From positions 2,243,047-2,307,046 of the forward strand of contig NZ_KB912877.1 of NCBI RefSeq assembly GCF_000383855.1: 64,000 nt of DNA. Direction: 5' to 3'. The notes below the pieces were generated by a model. That model did no database searches. It saw nothing but the letters and a program-made list of their open reading frames with translations, and had not been told where the DNA came from. The position numbers were made by a program, and so were the translations under genes. This document shows positions 16,142 through 26,118 of the stretch, piece by piece (position 1 is the stretch's first letter; each line of letters starts with the position of its first letter). Source of the stretch: Methylobacter marinus A45 (GTDB taxonomy: Bacteria; Pseudomonadota; Gammaproteobacteria; Methylococcales; Methylomonadaceae).

Positions 16142-17793
16142 TCAAGCAATGGTTTAAAAGCGGGTCGCCGTGGATATGGCTCAATGCGGGAGCGGTCAGT
16201 ATCTGCCTTATTTTTGTCGTCGGCTTGCTGGGCCTGGTGACTGTCAAAGGGGGCGGGCACTTCTGGCCGTTCCAGGTAGCCGAGTTCGTCTATCAGGAAC
16301 AGGGCGGGCAGCCCGAAACCTTGGTCGGCCAGATCACCGATACCAGTGTCACCGGCGCCGCCATGGCAAAAGCGGCCGGCTATGACATGGCGGAAGATGA
16401 AGACACGCTGGTGCAATACCTGATCAAGACCGGCAACCGTGACCTGACCGGCGCCGACTTCCGCTGGATACGGGAGCGCAATATCCAGCGCCAGCGTTTC
16501 CCCGCCGACATCATCGTTCTGGAGCGTCGGGAATGGGGCAATTTTTATGGTTATCTGATTGCCGTTAAGGAAGGCGGCAACACGATCGCTGCCGGCGAGC
16601 AGGCGTTGCCCGTCGTGCAGGAGAGAATAGCGGCGGCCGCGGCGATCTTCAAGGAGATAACGCGGATCGAGAAAAAAGAAATCGGCGCCATCAACTATGG
16701 CCTGGAGCGCTTAAGGCTTAAACAGAAGCGCTTCGAACTGGAAAACCGTTGGGAGCCGGCGGCGGAGAAACGGATCGCGGCCGAAAAAGCGGACTATGAG
16801 GCCGACTATGAACGCTATCAGGAGCAATTGGGCGAACTGTACCGGCAAATCCGGCGCGATAGCCTGGTGGCGAGAACCGCAAGCGGCAAGGAGCTTGAAA
16901 TACCGCTGGACAAAGTGGTCAGGCTGTATCGGCCGAATGCCATGAGCCTAGGCGATAAAACCGTTCACTATGGCCGCAAGCTGATCGAGTTCTTAACTGA
17001 CAGTCCGCGCGAGGCCAATACCGAAGGCGGTATTTTTCCGGCGATTTTCGGCACGGTCATGATGGTGATCATCATGTCGATTATCGTGACGCCGTTTGGC
17101 GTGATTGCCGCCGTGTATTTGCGCGAATACGCCAAACAGGGCTTCATGACGCGGCTGATCAGGATTGCCGTAAACAACCTGGCCGGGGTGCCTTCGGTCG
17201 TTTACGGCGTCTTCGGCCTGGGTTTTTTCGTCTATATCGTCGGCGGCAACATCGACCGGCTGTTTTATCCTGAAGCGGCGCCCGCGCCGGTTTTCGGTAC
17301 GCCGGGACTGCTGTGGGCCTCTATCACGCTGGCGCTGTTGACGTTGCCGGTAGTGATCGTCTCTACCGAGGAAGGCCTGGCGCGTATCCCCAAGTCGATA
17401 CGCGAAGGCAGTCTGGCTCTGGGCGCGACCAAGCTGGAGACGCTGTGGCGCACGGTATTGCCGATGGCCAGTCCGGCCATGATGACCGGCCTGATTCTGG
17501 CCGTCGCGCGGGCGGCCGGCGAAGTGGCGCCCTTGATGCTGGTCGGGGTGGTCAAGCTGGCGCCGTCATTACCGTTGGATGGCAATTTCCCTTTTTTACA
17601 TTTGGACAGAAAATTTATGCATTTGGGATTTCATATTTATGATGTCGGTTTTCAAAGCCCGAACGTAGAGGCGGCCAGGCCTTTGGTTTACGCCACATCA
17701 TTGCTGCTGGTCATAGTCATCATCGGACTTAATCTGGCGGCGGTTCAAATCAGAAATCACTTGCGCGAAAAATACCGGGCACTGGAAGGTTAA
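16138..17793 (+). CDS. pstA: Phosphate ABC transporter permease PstA (long form)
   Basis: Second permease subunit, 551 aa against about 296 in E. coli. A single N-terminal membrane segment is followed by a large, charged, partly coiled insertion (about residues 170-270, rich in Glu, Arg and Lys). The core permease follows, with EYAKQGFMTRLIRIAVNN and the coupling-loop SLALGATKLETLW, then AVARAAGEVAPLM. The ATGA overlap with pstC indicates translational coupling. The extended PstC and PstA probably evolved together, as in other gammaproteobacteria. Confidence 0.93.
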   Translation: MIKQWFKSGSPWIWLNAGAVSICLIFVVGLLGLVTVKGGGHFWPFQVAEFVYQEQGGQPETLVGQITDTSVTGAAMAKAAGYDMAEDEDTLVQYLIKTGNRDLTGADFRWIRERNIQRQRFPADIIVLERREWGNFYGYLIAVKEGGNTIAAGEQALPVVQERIAAAAAIFKEITRIEKKEIGAINYGLERLRLKQKRFELENRWEPAAEKRIAAEKADYEADYERYQEQLGELYRQIRRDSLVARTASGKELEIPLDKVVRLYRPNAMSLGDKTVHYGRKLIEFLTDSPREANTEGGIFPAIFGTVMMVIIMSIIVTPFGVIAAVYLREYAKQGFMTRLIRIAVNNLAGVPSVVYGVFGLGFFVYIVGGNIDRLFYPEAAPAPVFGTPGLLWASITLALLTLPVVIVSTEEGLARIPKSIREGSLALGATKLETLWRTVLPMASPAMMTGLILAVARAAGEVAPLMLVGVVKLAPSLPLDGNFPFLHLDRKFMHLGFHIYDVGFQSPNVEAARPLVYATSLLLVIVIIGLNLAAVQIRNHLREKYRALEG

Positions 17794-17799
17794 TCAAGA

Positions 17800-18633
17800 A
17801 TGGCAACACAAAACGTACGAACTCACGCAATCGATATGGATTCCATTTTACGCAGTCAGGCAAAATCGCAGGGCCGGCAGGAAGTCTGTATCAAAATAGA
17901 AAACTTGAAACTGTTCTATGGCGAAAAGCAGGCCTTGCACGGCATCAATATGGAAATGCCCAAGAAAAAGGTAACCGCCTATATCGGCCCTAGCGGTTGC
18001 GGCAAATCCACGCTGCTGCGCTGCATCAACCGCATGAACGATCTGGTCGATAATGTCAGGATCGAAGGTAAAATTCTGCTCGAAAATGAAGATATCTATA
18101 ACAGGTCGGTTAATGTCGCGGCTTTGCGCAGACGCGTAGGCATGGTGTTTCAAAAGCCCAATCCTTTTCCCAAGTCGATCTTTGAAAATGTTGCCTATGG
18201 ACTCAGGATTCAGGGCATCAACGACAAGCGCACCCTGGAGGAAACGGTCGAGAACGCCTTGCGCGGCGCGGCCATCTGGGACGAGGTCAAAGACCGCCTG
18301 AATGATAATGCCCTGGGATTGTCGGGCGGCCAGCAGCAACGACTGGTCATTGCCAGAGCCATTGCCATCGAGCCTGAAGTGTTGTTGCTGGATGAGCCGG
18401 CATCGGCCCTGGACCCGATCTCAACCTTGAAAATTGAAGAGCTGATCAATGAACTGAAAGAAAAATACACCATTGTTATCGTGACGCACAATATGCAGCA
18501 GGCGGCACGCGTTTCGGATTACACGGCTTTTATGTACATGGGCGAATTGATCGAGATGGGACATACCAGCGAGCTGTTTACCAATCCCAAAAAGAAACAG
18601 ACAGAAGATTACATTACCGGAAGGTATGGTTAA
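17800..18633 (+). CDS. pstB: Phosphate ABC transporter ATPase PstB
   Basis: Cytoplasmic ATPase dimer that powers PstCA. Walker A is GPSGCGKST, the signature is LSGGQQQR, Walker B is [13 protein letters not shown] and the switch histidine is in [10 protein letters not shown]. An N-terminal extension of about 25 residues precedes the ABC domain; total length is 277 aa. It starts 6 bp after pstA and precedes phoU, the classical order. Confidence 0.97.
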   Translation: MATQNVRTHAIDMDSILRSQAKSQGRQEVCIKIENLKLFYGEKQALHGINMEMPKKKVTAYIGPSGCGKSTLLRCINRMNDLVDNVRIEGKILLENEDIYNRSVNVAALRRRVGMVFQKPNPFPKSIFENVAYGLRIQGINDKRTLEETVENALRGAAIWDEVKDRLNDNALGLSGGQQQRLVIARAIAIEPEVLLLDEPASALDPISTLKIEELINELKEKYTIVIVTHNMQQAARVSDYTAFMYMGELIEMGHTSELFTNPKKKQTEDYITGRYG

Positions 18634-18647
18634 ACCGGGAGAGAATC

Positions 18648-19385
18648 ATGGATAACAGTAAAATTGGGCAACATATTTCAGGGCAGTTCAATAAAGAACT
18701 GGAAGACATCCGCAATAATGTATTAACGATGGGCGGGCTGGTCGAGCAGCAGATAGCGCAAGCGGTAGAAGCCTTCATGACCGGCGATACGGAAATGGCT
18801 GAATTGGTCATCAAGCAGGATAATCAGGTCGACGCGCTGGAAATGCTCATCGATCAGGAATGCATGCAGATCCTGGCACTGAGACAGCCGGCGGCATTCG
18901 ATCTACGGTTGTTGATCACGGTCATCAAAACCATTAACGAGCTGGAAAGAGTCGGCGACATGGCCGAGCGCATTGCCGAAATGGCGATGCGTCTATCGGA
19001 TACTGAAGGTAAACATGAGCAGTATTATGAACTGCAGCATATGGCCGATCTGGTCAAGGAGATGCTGCATGGCGCCTTGGATGCCTTTGCACGGATGAGC
19101 ATCGAGGACGTGACGGCTATTACCGGGAGAGATGAATATGTCGACCGTGAATACGGCAGCATTATCCGGCAATTGATCACGCGCATGATGGAAGACCCGA
19201 GAAACATCACGCGCACGCTGGATGTTCTGTGGACGGCCAGGTCGCTTGAAAGAATCGGCGATCATTCGGTCAACATCTGCGAAAACATTATCTACATGGT
19301 CAAGGGCGAGGATGTGCGGCATATGAGCCAGGCAGAACTCGAGGATAAAATAGTAGAACTCGAGGGTAAAATAAAGGTTAGATGA
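18648..19385 (+). CDS. phoU: Phosphate transport regulator PhoU
   Basis: Two three-helix-bundle PhoU domains in 245 aa. It links PstB to the PhoR kinase and keeps the Pho regulon off when phosphate is plentiful. The metal-binding E/DxxxD patterns appear in IKQDNQVDALEMLID and GRDEYVDREYGSI, and TINELERVGDMAERI and SLERIGDHSVNICE are the paired family signatures. Last gene of the pst operon. A repeat element starts immediately after its stop codon. Confidence 0.96.
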   Translation: MDNSKIGQHISGQFNKELEDIRNNVLTMGGLVEQQIAQAVEAFMTGDTEMAELVIKQDNQVDALEMLIDQECMQILALRQPAAFDLRLLITVIKTINELERVGDMAERIAEMAMRLSDTEGKHEQYYELQHMADLVKEMLHGALDAFARMSIEDVTAITGRDEYVDREYGSIIRQLITRMMEDPRNITRTLDVLWTARSLERIGDHSVNICENIIYMVKGEDVRHMSQAELEDKIVELEGKIKVR

Positions 19386-19882
19386 AAAGGAACGGGAGTT
19401 TTATAATTCCCGCAACCGGCTTGTCTTGCCGACCATCCCCGGCGTTGCCTACAGGGATGTAGGCAAGGGGCGTGAGCAGGAGCGGAAGCTTTGCCTACAG
19501 GGATGTAGGCAAGGGGCGTGAGCAGGAGCGGAAGCTTTGCCTACAGGGATGTAGGCAAGGGGCGTGAGCAGGAGCGGAAGCTTTGCCTACAGGGATGTAG
19601 GCAAGGGGCGTGAGCAGGAGCGGAAGCTTTGCCTACAGGGATGTAGGTAAGGGGCGTGAGCAGGAGCGGAAGCTTTGCCTACAGGGATGTAGGTAAGGGG
19701 CGTGAGCAGGAGCGGAAGCTTTGCCTACAGGGATGTAGGTAAGGGGCGTGAGCACGACTGCATGAGCACCATGGATGGGGTGAATGCAGAGAAATGACGG
19801 GATCATTTCCTGTCCATGCAGTCATTGAACATGAACAGAAATCCTGCCTCTTGCGGGTCTTATTTTATGCCCATTCCTAAAA
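19386..19882. repeat. MITE-like repeat, subfamily B copy 1, with tandem array inside
   Basis: The outer parts match the copy at 42426-42588: left end AGGAACGGGAGTTTTATAA then CCCGCAAC, CTTGTCTTGCCGACCATC and GGCGTTGC; right end GAACATGAACAGAAATCCTG, TGCGGGTCTTATTTTATGCC and CATTCCTAA. At the point where copy 2 has a 40-bp cruciform, this copy has a 46-bp tandem array plus a 9-bp inverted repeat (GACTGCATG 19756-19764, CATGCAGTC 19815-19823). The region has no gene. Confidence 0.8.
19447..19754 (+). repeat. 46-bp tandem repeat array, 6.7 units
   Basis: Seven units start at 19447, 19493, 19539, 19585, 19631, 19677 and 19723; the last has 32 bp. Units are nearly identical. The first four contain GTAGGC and the last three GTAGGT, so amplification followed two unit types. 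Each unit holds GCCTACAGGGATGTAGGC, a 7-bp stem over a GGGA tetraloop; the C-to-T change keeps a G-U pair in plus-strand RNA. Units are contiguous without spacers, so this is not CRISPR. Confidence 0.95.
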
Positions 19883-19942
19883 AGGCGAGTATTAGAGGAT
19901 AACCCGCCTTCCAGGCCTGCGCTTTAAACGCGGGTCCCATCG

Positions 19943-20785
19943 TTATTTTTCCAGGCCGATGAAATCCCAGATTTTGTGGGATAACGTGGAACTTTTATGT
20001 TCGGGCACCGGCGGGCCGTCCGGATAATTCATTTCGTAAATTCGGGCCGTATCCGCGGCAAGTTCGGTCATCTGAAGCGCCGTATAGGCTTCCTGCAGGA
20101 TTTGCAGCGCATAGGGAACGGCGGGCGTGCGCTGGTATTTTTCCACGACGTAATTCGCTCTGTTGACGGCGGCCACATAAGCCTTGCGCTTCATGTAAAA
20201 GCGGGCAACGTGGACTTCATGCATGGCCAGGTTGTTTTTGAGCGCGATCATGCGCTGTTTGGCATCGGGTACGTATTTGCTTTCCGGAAACCGGCGCAGC
20301 AGTTCGGCAAAATTATCGTAGGCATCGCGCGCGCTGCCCGGATCGCGTTGCGACGTATCGGTCGGCAGAAAACGGTCAATAAAGCCGATGCCGCGGTTGT
20401 AATTGACCAGTCCTTTCAAATAGTAGGCATAATCGACGCCGGGACTTCTAGGGTTGATCTTGATAAAGCGGTCGGCGGCGGCGATTGCCGCTTCGGGATC
20501 ATCTCCTTTGAAATAGGCATAAGCCACATCCAACTGGGTTTGCGCCGCCTCTGCGCCAAAGGGATAGCGCGATTCCAGCGCCTCGTAGAGTTTGATGGCC
20601 TTTTCATAATTACCGGCATCCACGGCCGCCTTGGCCTCCGTGCGAAATTTCTCGGCATTCCAGTCCACGTATTCGTCCGTTGTATCGGCAGCGTCGCCGG
20701 CGGTCAAGCCTTTAAGCGTCTCGCAGCCCCCGATAGACAGGCTTAAACAGCCGATGAATAAAAATTTTATTAAAATTAATCGCAT
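19943..20785 (-). CDS. bamD: Outer membrane assembly lipoprotein BamD
   Basis: Essential lipoprotein of the BAM complex that folds beta-barrel proteins into the outer membrane. The lipobox is SIGGC with C21 as the lipidated residue. Tetratricopeptide repeats run from about residue 50 to 245 (NYEKAIKLYEALESRYPFG, AYFKGDDPEAAIAAADRFI). Length 280 aa is slightly above E. coli BamD (245). It is divergent from rluD, the conserved arrangement bamD/rluD/pgeF that leads on to clpB in enterics; clpB is elsewhere here. Confidence 0.96.
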   Translation of the reverse strand: MRLILIKFLFIGCLSLSIGGCETLKGLTAGDAADTTDEYVDWNAEKFRTEAKAAVDAGNYEKAIKLYEALESRYPFGAEAAQTQLDVAYAYFKGDDPEAAIAAADRFIKINPRSPGVDYAYYLKGLVNYNRGIGFIDRFLPTDTSQRDPGSARDAYDNFAELLRRFPESKYVPDAKQRMIALKNNLAMHEVHVARFYMKRKAYVAAVNRANYVVEKYQRTPAVPYALQILQEAYTALQMTELAADTARIYEMNYPDGPPVPEHKSSTLSHKIWDFIGLEK

Positions 20786-20903
20786 GGTGCTAACGACACG
20801 TTGTAATATTAGAGGTTTTCTCGCAGGATATGGCCGCGGTGCTTGAAATGACCATATAACCAGCGAGTATAACTTAACATCGAGTTAATCAGAAGAATTT
20901 GTT

Positions 20904-21848
20904 ATGACCAGATTAACGGCAGAAGTGCCTTTAGAATTGGCCGGTATGCGTTTGGATCAGGTGCTTGCGGAGTTGTTTGCCGATTATTCGCGCAGCAAAT
21001 TGCAAACCTGGATCAAATCAGGCCGCGTGCAGGTTAACGGCTTGTTGCTCAAGCCCAAGGACAAGCTGGAGGGCGGCGAGGAAATAACCCTGGATGCCGA
21101 ACCGGAAGTGGTGATTGCCTGCGAGCCTGAAGAAATTCCCTTGGACATTGTTTACGAAGACGAGAGCTTGTTGATCGTCAACAAGCCGGCCGGACTGGTC
21201 GTGCATCCGGCGGTCGGGAACTGGAACGGCACCTTGCTGAATGCTTTGCTGCATCATGAACCGAATCTGGAGACCTTGCCCCGCGCCGGCATTATTCACC
21301 GGATCGACAAGGATACCAGCGGACTGCTGATGATCGCCAAAACCCTGCAGGCGCACAACAGCCTGGCGCAGCAACTGCAGGAGCGCGAGATTACCCGGGA
21401 ATACCTGGCCGTTACGCGCGGGCGCATGACCGCCGGCGGCACGGTCGAGGAACCGATCGGCCGGCATCCCACCGACCGTAAACGCTACGCGGTCAGGGAA
21501 TCGGGCAAGTTTGCCGTGACCCATTACCGGGTCATTCAGCGCTTTACCGGCCATACCTTGATCCGGGTCAAACTCGAAACCGGCCGGACCCATCAGATTC
21601 GCGTGCACATGGCGCATATCCGCTATCCGTTGGTCGGCGATCAGGTTTACGGCGGGCGCTTTCAAATGCCGCCTAACTGCAGTGAGCGCTTGGAACTGGA
21701 ATTGCGCAATTTTAAGCGTCAGGCGCTGCACGCGGCAAAACTGGGACTGCAGCACCCGGTCACCGATGAATATCTGGAATGGGAGCAGCCCCTGCCCGAA
21801 GACATGGTCAGTCTGCTTGAAGCGTTATCCGAAAATGACCAGCAATAA
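20904..21848 (+). CDS. rluD: 23S rRNA pseudouridine synthase RluD
   Basis: Modifies helix 69 of 23S rRNA (positions 1911, 1915 and 1917 in E. coli). An S4 RNA-binding domain spans about residues 15-75 (SRSKLQTWIKSGRVQVNG), and the catalytic aspartate is in HRIDKDTSGLL. GRTHQIRVHMAHIRYPLVGD is the C-terminal family signature. Length 314 aa is usual. Its end overlaps the pgeF start by 14 bp, so the two are translationally coupled. Confidence 0.96.
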   Translation: MTRLTAEVPLELAGMRLDQVLAELFADYSRSKLQTWIKSGRVQVNGLLLKPKDKLEGGEEITLDAEPEVVIACEPEEIPLDIVYEDESLLIVNKPAGLVVHPAVGNWNGTLLNALLHHEPNLETLPRAGIIHRIDKDTSGLLMIAKTLQAHNSLAQQLQEREITREYLAVTRGRMTAGGTVEEPIGRHPTDRKRYAVRESGKFAVTHYRVIQRFTGHTLIRVKLETGRTHQIRVHMAHIRYPLVGDQVYGGRFQMPPNCSERLELELRNFKRQALHAAKLGLQHPVTDEYLEWEQPLPEDMVSLLEALSENDQQ

Positions 21849-22569
21849 ACACTGGCTGGAGCCGGACTGGCCCGCCCCCGGCCGCGTGCATGCCGTGACC
21901 ACATTGCGCACCGGCGGCATCAGCGGCGGCGGCTTCAGCAGTTTGAATCCGGCCACCCATGTCGGCGATCAGGCCGGTGCGGTCGAGCGGAATCGGCATA
22001 TTATCAAAACCATGCTGAAACTGCCTGCCGAACCTGTCTGGCTGGAGCAAATACACAGCAATAATGCCATTGACGCCGGAAGAATCCGGGCGCTGGTACA
22101 GGCCGATGCAAGCTACACCGATAAGCCGGGGATCGTCTGCGCGGTGCTGACCGCCGATTGCTTGCCGCTGCTGGTCTGTAATACCGAAGGTACCGAGATT
22201 GCGGCCATCCATGCCGGCTGGCGAGGCTTGCTGTCCGGCGTGATCGGCAATACGGTCGCGGCGATGCGCAGCCGGGAACTGCTGGTCTGGTTGGGGCCTG
22301 CGATCGGGCCCGAGCGTTTTGAGGTCGGTGCCGAAGTGCGTGAGGCTTTCATTGAAAAGGCAGCGGCTTTCGCGCCGGCGTTTAAAGCGCGCGGTAACGG
22401 CAAATGGTTGGCTGATATTTATCAGCTGGCCCGTATCGATCTGGCCGTACTAGGCATAAATAATATCTATGGCGGTCATTTCTGCACCGTCACGGATCAT
22501 GAGCGTTTTTATTCTTATCGCCGGGATAAAGAGACAGGACGTATGGCGACATTAATCTGGAGAGACTGA
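21835..22569 (+). CDS. pgeF: PgeF/YfiH peptidoglycan editing factor (multicopper polyphenol oxidase fold)
   Basis: Cytoplasmic protein of the YfiH family that removes wrongly incorporated residues from peptidoglycan precursors; related proteins have laccase or purine-nucleoside activities. The metal-site residues appear in QIHSN, TADCLPLLVC and AIHAGWRGL, and the C-terminal FYSYRRD closes the fold. The ATG at 21835 inside the end of rluD gives a 244-aa protein, close to the family length. A start further upstream would read only rluD codons out of frame. Confidence 0.92.
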   Translation: MTSNKHWLEPDWPAPGRVHAVTTLRTGGISGGGFSSLNPATHVGDQAGAVERNRHIIKTMLKLPAEPVWLEQIHSNNAIDAGRIRALVQADASYTDKPGIVCAVLTADCLPLLVCNTEGTEIAAIHAGWRGLLSGVIGNTVAAMRSRELLVWLGPAIGPERFEVGAEVREAFIEKAAAFAPAFKARGNGKWLADIYQLARIDLAVLGINNIYGGHFCTVTDHERFYSYRRDKETGRMATLIWRD

Positions 22570-22573
22570 AGTA

Positions 22574-23395
22574 GTGAGTTTATTGGTATTTATTGTTATT
22601 TTTACCGCCATAGGTGGTCTTTTAAGCGTGATGGCCGCCGCAGTCTTTCTATTAATGCCGGACAAGCATAGGGAAGCGGTTTTGCCGCATGGCATCAGTT
22701 TTGCCATTGGCGCGCTGTTGGCCGTCGCTTTCTGGGGCTTGATTCCTCATGCGTTCGAGGATGTCAGGCCGGAACAGATTCAGCCCTTGTCCGGGACGAT
22801 TCTGGCTGGCGTGCTCGGTTTTTTCGTGCTGGAAAAACTGCTGATCTGGCGGCATTGCCATTACGGCGGCGGTTGCGAGGCACACGGCGATGAAGAGGCG
22901 CATGATCATGGGCATGCGCACAGTCATGGTCATGGCAAGTCTGCCGGCACATTGATCATCCTGGGTGACAGCATTCACAACTTTGTCGATGGGGTTTTGA
23001 TCGCGGCCGCGTTCCTGACCGACGTGAAGCTGGGCATCGTGACCAGCCTGGCGGTCGCCGCGCACGAGATCCCGCAGGAAGTCGGCGATTTCGCGATTTT
23101 ATTGCAGAGCGGCTATAGCAAAGGCAAGGCGCTGCTCTATAACGTGCTGGCCAGTCTGACCACAGTGGTGGGCGGAGTGCTGGCCTATTTCAGCCTGGGT
23201 GATTTGCATGACAGTCTGCCGTATTTTCTGGCCTTGGCGGCTTCAAGCTTTATTTATATCGCGGTCGCGGACCTGATACCGTCGCTGCACAAAAAGACCG
23301 ATATGAAGACCTCCTTGCAGCAGATTACCCTGATCCTGGCCGGTGTACTGCTAATTTGCCTCATGCATGGCATTGCCCATGATATTGAGCTATAG
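22574..23395 (+). CDS. ZIP family divalent metal transporter
   Basis: Inner-membrane zinc/iron-type transporter, 273 aa with about eight membrane segments. A cytoplasmic His-rich loop (about residues 105-122, many HGH repeats) lies between segments 3 and 4. The metal path motifs are HNFVDGVLIAA in segment 4 and HEIPQEVGDFAIL in segment 5. It starts with GTG 4 bp after pgeF, so it probably belongs to the rluD-pgeF transcript. Direction of transport cannot be read from the sequence. Confidence 0.9.
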   Translation: MSLLVFIVIFTAIGGLLSVMAAAVFLLMPDKHREAVLPHGISFAIGALLAVAFWGLIPHAFEDVRPEQIQPLSGTILAGVLGFFVLEKLLIWRHCHYGGGCEAHGDEEAHDHGHAHSHGHGKSAGTLIILGDSIHNFVDGVLIAAAFLTDVKLGIVTSLAVAAHEIPQEVGDFAILLQSGYSKGKALLYNVLASLTTVVGGVLAYFSLGDLHDSLPYFLALAASSFIYIAVADLIPSLHKKTDMKTSLQQITLILAGVLLICLMHGIAHDIEL

Positions 23396-23430
23396 GTGCA
23401 GGGCTTGAACCCCGCACCCTTCGCCTTTTG
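23395..23430. terminator. Hairpin between the ZIP gene and pgm
   Basis: GGTGCAGGG (23395-23403) faces CCCCGCACC (23410-23418) with one mismatch over CTTGAA; CCTTTTGTC lies shortly after. It separates convergent genes and may terminate both. Confidence 0.5.
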
Positions 23431-25074
<1,644 letters not shown>

Positions 25075-25140
25075 TTAATGCTTATGAATTATCTTGATAA
25101 GCTAAAGTATAAGTGACCTTTATTCCAGTGTAGATTATTT

Positions 25141-25683
25141 ATGTGGCGAATTTATTTATTACTGTGTTGTAGTTGTTATGCTACGGTTGTATCGGCAGTT
25201 GAGGATATATGGCTGCTGGTCGATACGAGCGCGCTAAAGATTGAGGTAAAAAAGGGGGACCAGACGCTTGATACCCTGAATGACATTGCGATCGGCCAGG
25301 GAGGTGCCGGGTTCAAGCACCATCGGGGCGACAATATTACGCCTTACGGGGACTACAGGATCGGCTGGATTGGTGAGAAGAGTGCTTTCAGGCGGTTTTT
25401 TGGTTTAACCTACCCTTCCGCGAAAGATGCCGAAAAGGCAATGGAACAGGGGTTGATAGACCGTGCCACCTATAATAACATCGTATATGCGCACAAGCAT
25501 CATCAAGTGCCTCCGCAAAATACGCCGCTAGGCGGGCGCATAGGTATTCACGGTTTGGGACGGGCCGATGAGAAAATTCATAAGATGATGAATTGGACTC
25601 ATGGTTGTATTGCTTTAACCAATAGGCAGATTGATCACTTGAGTCAATGGATAGATAAAGGGACGATTGTCAGGATAAAATAA
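25141..25683 (+). CDS. YkuD-domain L,D-transpeptidase-like exported protein
   Basis: A 180-aa protein with a signal peptide (cleavage near VVSAVED, about residue 20) and one YkuD catalytic domain. The catalytic block is GIHGLG (about 138-143) followed by WTHGCIALTNRQID, where the Cys is the nucleophile; the usual Ser before HGC is Thr. The lack of LysM or other wall-binding modules resembles small YafK-like proteins that cut or exchange crosslinks. It precedes an Lpp-like lipoprotein gene by 88 bp. Confidence 0.85.
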   Translation: MWRIYLLLCCSCYATVVSAVEDIWLLVDTSALKIEVKKGDQTLDTLNDIAIGQGGAGFKHHRGDNITPYGDYRIGWIGEKSAFRRFFGLTYPSAKDAEKAMEQGLIDRATYNNIVYAHKHHQVPPQNTPLGGRIGIHGLGRADEKIHKMMNWTHGCIALTNRQIDHLSQWIDKGTIVRIK

Positions 25684-25771
25684 AGCTGGAAAGAAACTCA
25701 AAAACAGTGCAAAATTCTAACCTGGAAGTACTCTTTATGTAGTAACAACTCTGAAAATAAGGAAAAATAAT

Positions 25772-26050
25772 ATGAAAAAAGTAATTAAATTATCAATGAT
25801 TGCTATGGCTGCTACTTTGGCTGTTGGTTGCGCCAGCACTTCAGACATTGATAATCTGCAATCACAAATTGATGGTCTGAATTCCAAGGTTTCACAAGCA
25901 TCATCCGATGCGGCTAGCGCACAACGCGCGGCTGCCGATGCAGCTGCAAAAGCTGCTGACGCGGAAGCGGCTGCTAACCGTGCGGCTCAATACGCGCAAG
26001 ACACCAACAGTAAACTGGATCGTATGTTCAAAAAATCAATGATGAAATAA
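25772..26050 (+). CDS. Lpp/OprI-like alanine-zipper lipoprotein
   Basis: A 92-aa outer-membrane murein lipoprotein type. The signal peptide ends with a lipobox AVGC (Cys about residue 20). Heptad-like repeats follow, first polar (IDNLQSQIDGLNSKV), then very alanine-rich (about 45-75), as in trimeric alanine-zipper proteins. The chain ends in Lys, the residue linked to peptidoglycan in Lpp, so covalent anchoring is possible. Genes for two L,D-transpeptidases, the enzyme class making that link, flank it. GGAAAAATA precedes the ATG and a strong terminator follows. Confidence 0.9.
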   Translation: MKKVIKLSMIAMAATLAVGCASTSDIDNLQSQIDGLNSKVSQASSDAASAQRAAADAAAKAADAEAAANRAAQYAQDTNSKLDRMFKKSMMK

Positions 26051-26071
26051 GTCATTATTTTTGGGAGCATG

Positions 26072-26109
26072 AAAAAGCCCGTTGGGATTACCCAGCGGGC
26101 TTTTTTTTT
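26072..26109. terminator. Bidirectional terminator after the Lpp-like gene
   Basis: GCCCGTTGGG (26077-26086) pairs with CCCAGCGGGC (26091-26100) over ATTA, with A5 before and nine T after. It terminates the lipoprotein gene strongly on the plus strand and can serve the opposing ErfK-like gene on the minus strand. Confidence 0.9.
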
Positions 26110-26118
26110 GGGAAAATT

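Noticed and set aside
19447-19754. CRISPR array
   Set aside because: The 46-bp units are contiguous and nearly identical without unique spacers, and no cas genes are present.
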